A stretch of 64,000 bases of DNA. Source: Hermetia illucens. Lineage: Eukaryota; Arthropoda; Insecta; Diptera; Stratiomyidae. Location of the stretch: positions 8,899,841-8,963,840 of the forward strand of contig NC_051850.1 in the NCBI RefSeq assembly GCF_905115235.1, written 5' to 3'. How positions within the stretch are numbered: position 1 is the first letter of the stretch; each line of letters starts with the position of its first letter. Shown here in pieces: positions 58,705-64,000 of the stretch. The notes below the pieces were generated by a model, which worked only from the letters and a program-made list of their open reading frames with translations, ran no database searches and was not told the DNA's origin. A program made the translations under genes and the position numbers.

Positions 58705-59538
58705 ATGAAAGGTGAGAAGAGTCCCTGTGGTTTGTAATGAGTGTTGGGTGACCATTCAAGACTATAAGGACAAAGACGAGGTGTCAGTTAAAAAGTGGAT
58801 GACATTCAGTGATATACGAACGTGCATTGTGATGACTCTGCTGCAATTTAATACGAATTAAAGGACATTTCGGGACACACGATACTGAGGCTTGCTTTTG
58901 TAATAGATCGGAGCGACAACAGGAAATAAAATCGACCCCCATTTTCATCGCAACGTCCCTACATGCAATCTTACTTTTTCGAATCCTTTAAATTTTTTCT
59001 TGGGGCTATAATTCATATCCTTTTTTTGGAACATCTGCGTTTCCTATAAAATACTCCTTTCATATTTTCAGGACTTATTTTTGCGGTGTTACTGGGCACC
59101 GCATTTGCAACTGTTCCCAGATGCACTAAGCCAGGTCTCACTACTCATGTGACTGATTGTCGGAAATACATTCAATGCACGGAGGATTTAAGACCTGTCG
59201 AAAAGGCATGTCCTGAAGGTTTGGAATTCAACCCGACATTGGAGAAATGTGACTGGCCAAGGGGATTTTGTACGGTTCAAGGAAAGCGACCAGTTGAACA
59301 TGTGATGGTAAGTCTAGATTCTAGTAATAGTCCCTGAAAAGATAAAACACTCAATTATTTGAAAAATGAGTGAGACCCGGACCGTTTTCATAGACTTCCT
59401 AAGAGGTCTGACAGTTTCGAAAACCATTCATGTGTTCTTAAAGAAGACTTGAAAGGACAACTGCAAAGTGGGCATTTGGTATTGTCGTTTGTGAACAGTT
59501 TTATATTTTAGGAAAGCCACGAGTCCTTAGAATCGTGA
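58705..59538 (+). CDS. Gene D: small secreted single-CBM14 protein
   Basis: Exon 1 is 58705-58711 (ATGAAAG, phase 1) and exon 2 starts at 59072 after a 360-bp intron. Signal peptide: MKGLIFAVLLGTAFA. One CBM14 domain (Cys 20 to Cys 69) has all six cysteines and the CDWP core. A perfect donor GTAAGT at 59308 and an acceptor TTTTAG before 59512 suggest a last exon 59512-59538 adding ESHESLES and a stop, for 89 residues. If unspliced, the frame ends at 59337 (90 residues). Poly(A) signal AATAAA at 59686. The compact size resembles single-domain peritrophins or gasp-like chitin binders. The last exon is the uncertain part. Confidence 0.82.
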
Positions 59539-59685
59539 CTAGGAGTTGACATCCACACCTACCACTCTTGTTCTATTCTAAGCTAAAAGAAACCTTGTAG
59601 CTCCCCAAATGATCACAACTTCATCCCTTTTTCTTCCAAATTCTTTTCTAAATAACAAGGTTTTCCAACGTTGTGTCCTTTCCTG

Positions 59686-59691
59686 AATAAA
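59686..59691 (+). terminator. Poly(A) signal of gene D
   Basis: AATAAA about 150 bases after the predicted spliced stop. Confidence 0.6.
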
Positions 59692-59699
59692 AGTCATGT

Positions 59700-60100
59700 C
59701 CTTGGCGATTAGTCTTCCAAACAGGACAATCCAGGCTAAGCACGTGTTGCCCTATCAAATTACTTACATTTTGTGCTAACTTTCATCGCAGCCTAAGCAG
59801 CGAGTTGGTCCTATTTGTCATATATTAGATTCCTCTTTAGGTCTTACCAAATACTAGCACTAAGTGCCAAGCATTTAGGCTTGGACGATCCTTCCTACTT
59901 AAAAGATAAAGGGGCGCTGGTGGTGGTGGCCGGTGGTAGGTTAATGAGAGAACCCGTCAAGGACTCCTCGCAATATGGAACACGTCTGCAAATTGGTATA
60001 TTTCTGCATGGTTTAAACCAGACTGTACAAGTGTCTCAGGACATCAAATTTCTTTGATTTCCCGAGCGAGTGGACATAGTTAAGAAAGTAAACCTATTTC
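59700..60100. other. No gene recognised
   Basis: An 80-codon open stretch lies here but shows no family resemblance. No transposon was recognised. Confidence 0.5.
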
Positions 60101-62050
60101 CGCTCAATGTTGCTTCGGGGAGGGGTAAAATGCATTTACGCACAAAGGCCAGGATTCCTGTCTCAGACGAACTACAAGTTAAATCACCCAAAACACCACC
60201 CTAGACCGTCCAGGAATCTGCCCCGAAACCGTTTGGCACATTACCTCAGGCTAGGCCTATTCATTATTGAAGCAAAACCCCGTGGATTCAGGGCATCTCT
60301 CCTATCCATTTCCATCTTTTTCGTCTTCAGAATGTCTGCAGCATGGCCTCAATTGAGGTGTCCAGCGACCTAAGACTCCCTTTCATCGAAAAGTGATGGC
60401 GATGGCACTCCCACCTTCTGTAGAATAAAAGAGTGTGGTAGGGATCATACATCAGGTCCTTGCAGTAAATATAGTTGGGCAATCGTGATTTTCCGATTGT
60501 GTGCAGACAAGATTGAAAATACTCATGTCGGTTGTACAGCTGGGTTAGGTAATAGTTAACCCCACGGCCGAACGTCTTTTATGAGATGCTCGATTCTATT
60601 TTCCAAGATTGCTGCCATGCGCAAAGATTATGGGCTCTCTCTTCACATGCGGCAGGTTTTATTTGCCTCTCCTTTCTAGAGGTATATAAGCCTCTGCTTA
60701 GCAGCTTGGCAAGCGATCGGAATAACTCTCGCTAGCACCATTACTGCTGGCTCCGAGACGGCGAATGAAGCTCGCAGAGCCCCTTGTCTTTGTATTTGCG
60801 TTAGGCGCTTATGGTGCATTTCCTTACTGAAAGAGTCAGCCCATATTTTGGAACCATAAAATGGGACCAAGTGAACCGCGTTCATCAGCAAGTGACGACC
60901 GCTGGATAAGGAACCTCGGTCAATGGACATCAGCCGAAAAATTGTAGACCTTCTACTCGCAGCCTTGCCTACGTTTTTTGCAAATCTGCTTGAAGAAGCT
61001 AATGTTCTTGTCTATCGCAATGCCCAGGTATTTCACTATATGCTTCGATAAAACCGTGGTTTCACCAACCTGAATAGGGAGGACTATGAAAACCCTCTCC
61101 TTAGTCAGCTCAGCGCCTTCGATTTTCTCCAGAACCAGAGAGAATCCATGCTCAGCCATTCATTTACTTACTCGTTGCATCACCATTCCCAGTGTGCGCT
61201 GAGTCTACTAAATCAGGCATATGGTAATCAGTGCCGTAACATACCCCGCGTCGCCAACCAGATGCGATTCATCAGGCATCTTGAGTTCTAGGAAACTATC
61301 GTATAAAGTATTTCAAAGGCCCGAACCAACGATAGATCCATGAGCCGCCCCGATGTTCCCTTCATTCTGCGCTGTCCTTCCCGGGTCTCCAAAAGTAGGG
61401 CACGATCCTTTTAATAGCCCCTCAACATCCAAAATAGATAGCCTTAGAACGGAAACGATTTTCCAGGGTCTCAGCATGCCGCACCACCTCACAAAATTAA
61501 ATGCGTTTTTTTACGTCGAGGGTCAAAAGGAGCACCACTCGCTGACGCTTGGATCACTTCCTCAATCGAATCAATTGTGGATTTCCCCGCTCTTAAACTA
61601 TATTGTGTTGATGAGTAGTCTTTTATAGCGCATATTATGTCAGTCAATCGTGGCTTGATGAGCTTCTTAAGTAGCTTCCCCGATGTGTCCAACATACTGA
61701 GCGGACGATACGATAGCGGTGCCTTCGGGTCGCCATTGTCCTTGCTTTTTAGCACAAGTCTCGCAACCTTTCAGCGAGAAGGAAAAACACCTACTGAAAT
61801 GAACCGAGTAGCCAGTCCGGCTAGTACTTATATACGAGTTTCAACACTTCGCTGGGAACACTGTCGAGTCCTGGTGCTTTTTTTGTCCTTTATGGCAAAG
61901 ACCGCTTTCTCTAGTTCCTTTGCAGTGAAGATTAGGTATTCCTCGGTACTCACTCCTTCATCCACAGCGGATGAGATGGACTATCTTTCTCAATTCCGAT
62001 ATTGCTGGCCTAGGTATGTCCTGAGCCATCTTAAGGGCCTCTTTTAGTTT
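60100..62050 (-). mobile_element. R1-like LINE, second family, 3' half
   Basis: The minus strand has RT fingers with SYRPLSMLDTSGKLLKKLI and LRAGKSTIDSIEEV (61755-61560). The thumb reads VLEKIEGAELTKERVFIV and HIVKYLGIAIDKNISF (61159-61000). The connection has LLMNAVHLVPFYGSKIW (60930-60840), followed by a C-terminal remnant and 3' UTR matching 22310-22750. Frame breaks separate all parts. The 5' half is missing. Confidence 0.75.
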
Positions 62051-62059
62051 CACGCCTTG

Positions 62060-62900
62060 CTTTAGATAACCTAAGTGTCATTTAGAGATCTGGAGGCCAA
62101 TGTTGGCATTGGCTCCACTTTTTGACGCCCCAACTTCTCCCCTGTTGTGTGGAATCACATGGCAGATGTGCCTCCGCCCGGGGGGCCAGTTTTTGTGCGG
62201 TATGGGGTCTTTGTATAGATAGGTCACACATTAAAAAAGGGCGACAACTACTACCCAAGAATAAATGACGATTGAATCGTCCTAGAAAGAAATGGCGCAG
62301 AACAGCAGAGGAAAAGCAGTTTCTCAGGTACACCCAGAGCCAACTCAAACACGGTGACCAAATTTGATCACCTTGTTTACAAATTATAAGCCTCTAAATT
62401 TTCCCTTACGAAAAAGACCTGACAAAGCATACACCCCCCCAACTTTGGTGCTTAACCCTCATTAGCCACTTTTTTACCGGACATCCAAACATTTTAGTCG
62501 CTGACACTTCAGCATTCCGGTCACAGGCGATTTTTTGGCAATCGCTGTGTCCCAGAAAGATGACAAACATCATACACTTTGACATTGTAGAGCCGCAGCT
62601 ACAATTATTGCCTGACGATATTTGATCAGTTTACGCTGTGGCCTGAGAAAAAATCTTTGAAGGACATCACAGCGCCGTGGAACGTTGGCATCGGACGCTG
62701 AAGGTAGTTATTCTAGCCTCCGTCCAGATCATAGGCCTCGGTTCCCATTATATTTGGCGACCCGCAAGAAGTTTGCTGCAACACTGCTGATCTGGCGCAT
62801 GAGGGGGACCTACAACTCACCGGTGACCTGGTCCTCAACAAAAGAAAAACAGTCTTAAAGAAATTGGAATTAGCGGCTGGTAGTCATCTAGTCACACGCA
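62060..62900. other. Unassigned DNA
   Basis: No gene is recognised. TTTGGCGACCCGCAAG near 62757 resembles a primer-binding-site region of an LTR element, but nothing else supports that. Confidence 0.3.
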
Positions 62901-62919
62901 ACTACTGATCAACCTCGAA

Positions 62920-63480
62920 GTCTGCACCCATGTTCTTGTTAGGGCTGATGCCACCCGGAATCCACTGCTAAGTTCCTCGAGCATGGAGGTGGCGCATTCA
63001 ATCTGGATGTCGGTGGTAGGCTCAAAATATCCTCCATGGATAGGATGAAGAATTTTTTCCAGGAAACAGACGGTCCCGGAAGGTGGGAAGAACGAAGGGT
63101 CAAGCCAAGTATACTGAAAACTTGACTGAGTACGTCGACATAATGAAGGGCTAAACGCAAGTTGCTATCAAAGGTCACCCCGGGATTTTTGTCAGACTCG
63201 GTCGCTGTTAAAAGTTAATAATGATGGTAATAAATGCTATGTTTACTAGGGGAATCAGCGGCAGAAAATAGTTAGTTATGAGTAGGATAAGAAGGGAGCC
63301 TAAGGGGACCCCAGATAAAGAAAGGAAGAAGTCGAGACAAAACCATGTAAGGAGATGGGAGAGCGGCCGAAGCTCTTCTATTGGTCAAGGACTTCTTGGT
63401 AAAGGTAGTGTACTCAAGATAGTTAGTGACCGTTGAACGCTTCGATTGGAATCCGAGCAACACTACAAACAGTTTTTAAC
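62920..63480 (-). mobile_element. CR1/Jockey-like LINE RT fragment
   Basis: Minus strand: LGFQSKRSTVTNYLEYTTF (about 63465-63400) is the QxGF..RSTVTNLL motif of the RT palm. DKNPGVTFDSNLRLALHYVD (about 63190-63130) is the thumb. The part between, including the catalytic box, is lost or unreadable. Confidence 0.65.
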
Positions 63481-63509
63481 CCCACCTTTTTTCGATTTCA
63501 TCTGTTTTG

Positions 63510-63790
63510 TTGCTTATTCGACACGAAGGCTCTAGGGATTTCACGTGAGTAGTGTAGTGAGTGTAGGCATAATCTTATGGCAGTCTTCGAGCGCTGATTA
63601 ATTTGAAGACCAGAATCAAAACTCCGCTGTGACTGGCACAACGTTAGCAGTTCATACTGAGTCTAGGCTCAGTATTCATACTGGTGGATGGAAGGCCTAC
63701 CTGAAGCCTCTACTGTAGTTCCCGAGCTGAACAGCACAACTCTACGACTGAGCCCACGAAAAATACTGCTTCCCTTCCCCACAAGTTGAC
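63510..63790 (+). repeat. Repeat X, copy 3 (partial)
   Basis: It shares TAGGC(A/T)TAATC, GGTCTTC/GTCTTCGAGCGC, ATTCATACTGGTGGATG and GCCTACCTGAA with copies 1 and 2. The right end is lost or diverged. Confidence 0.6.
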
Positions 63791-64000
63791 CCTGAGGGTT
63801 GAAAACGCAGTAGTAGTATAAATTGACGCAAGATGATCCCAGAGAATTGGTAGTAAAATTGTAGCAACAACGGGAGAAGCGTGCGAGGAACGGGAAGTGC
63901 GGACAATTTTCCACACTCAAATTAGCCTTCAATCTCGCTCCAATAGTCGACCTAAAACATGTTTCTTTTTGCGGAATCTTACCGATCATCCCCTTCTTCC

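Noticed and set aside
62757-62775. Primer-binding site of an LTR element (TTTGGCGACCCGCAAG)
   Set aside because: No terminal repeat, protease or other part of such an element was found next to it.

Overview
The window looks like intergenic and intronic DNA of an insect, most likely a dipteran. This is an inference from peritrophin-like chitin-binding genes, short AT-rich introns, and a heavy load of R1-, CR1/Jockey-, LOA- and RTE-like LINEs plus Ty3/Gypsy fossils. No rRNA, tRNA or CRISPR feature was recognised. The species cannot be read from the sequence.

Host genes. Four genes, all on the + strand, encode secreted proteins with peritrophin-A (CBM14) chitin-binding domains. They are gene A (12280-21951), B (42232-45033), C (53332-55442) and D (58705-about 59538). 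Each starts with a micro first coding exon (ATGAAAG or ATGGAGAAAG) followed by a phase-1 intron, and a later exon completes the signal peptide. Splicing was worked out by eye from donor and acceptor sites, and every reading frame joins cleanly. B and C are a tandem duplicate pair: they share promoter DNA, exon 1, intron 1 and exon 2, and similar LINE 5' sequence lies downstream of both. B also carries an internal duplication of a unit of four domains plus a mucin linker, at a 353-residue offset. C lacks the first domain, has a decayed TATA box and has gained a divergent C-terminal block. The likely role is chitin binding in the gut lining (peritrophic matrix) or cuticle. A, B and D have a TATA box with GATA-type sites close upstream.

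Mobile DNA. Most of the rest is decayed transposons. One R1-clade LINE family has four large copies (401-4275 minus, 7865-11010 minus, 37835-41410 plus, 48341-52079 plus), all dead. A second R1-like family lies at 22310-25800 minus and 60100-62050 minus. A related 5' region appears at 45400-47510 plus, 47630-48345 minus and 55600-56280 plus. LOA/Jockey-like copies lie at 18385-19750 minus and 29140-31555 minus, a CR1-like element at 27180-29160 plus, an R2-like one at 15780-17660 minus, and an RTE tail at 34920-35345 plus. Two broken Ty3/Gypsy fossils of one family lie at about 12.5-15.3 kb (possibly to 18.4 kb) and 35.4-37.5 kb. Small elements include a tRNA-like SINE (about 23.5-24.0 kb and 52.56-52.75 kb) and a 340-bp repeat family with a 15-bp target duplication. 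A tandem satellite of about 185-196 bp fills 56280-57370.

Layout: 0-11 kb, LINE mosaic; 12.2-22 kb, gene A, whose 8.66-kb second intron is packed with transposons; 22-41.4 kb, LINE and Gypsy graveyard; 42-59.7 kb, genes B, C and D with LINEs and the satellite between them; 60-64 kb, more LINE fragments.
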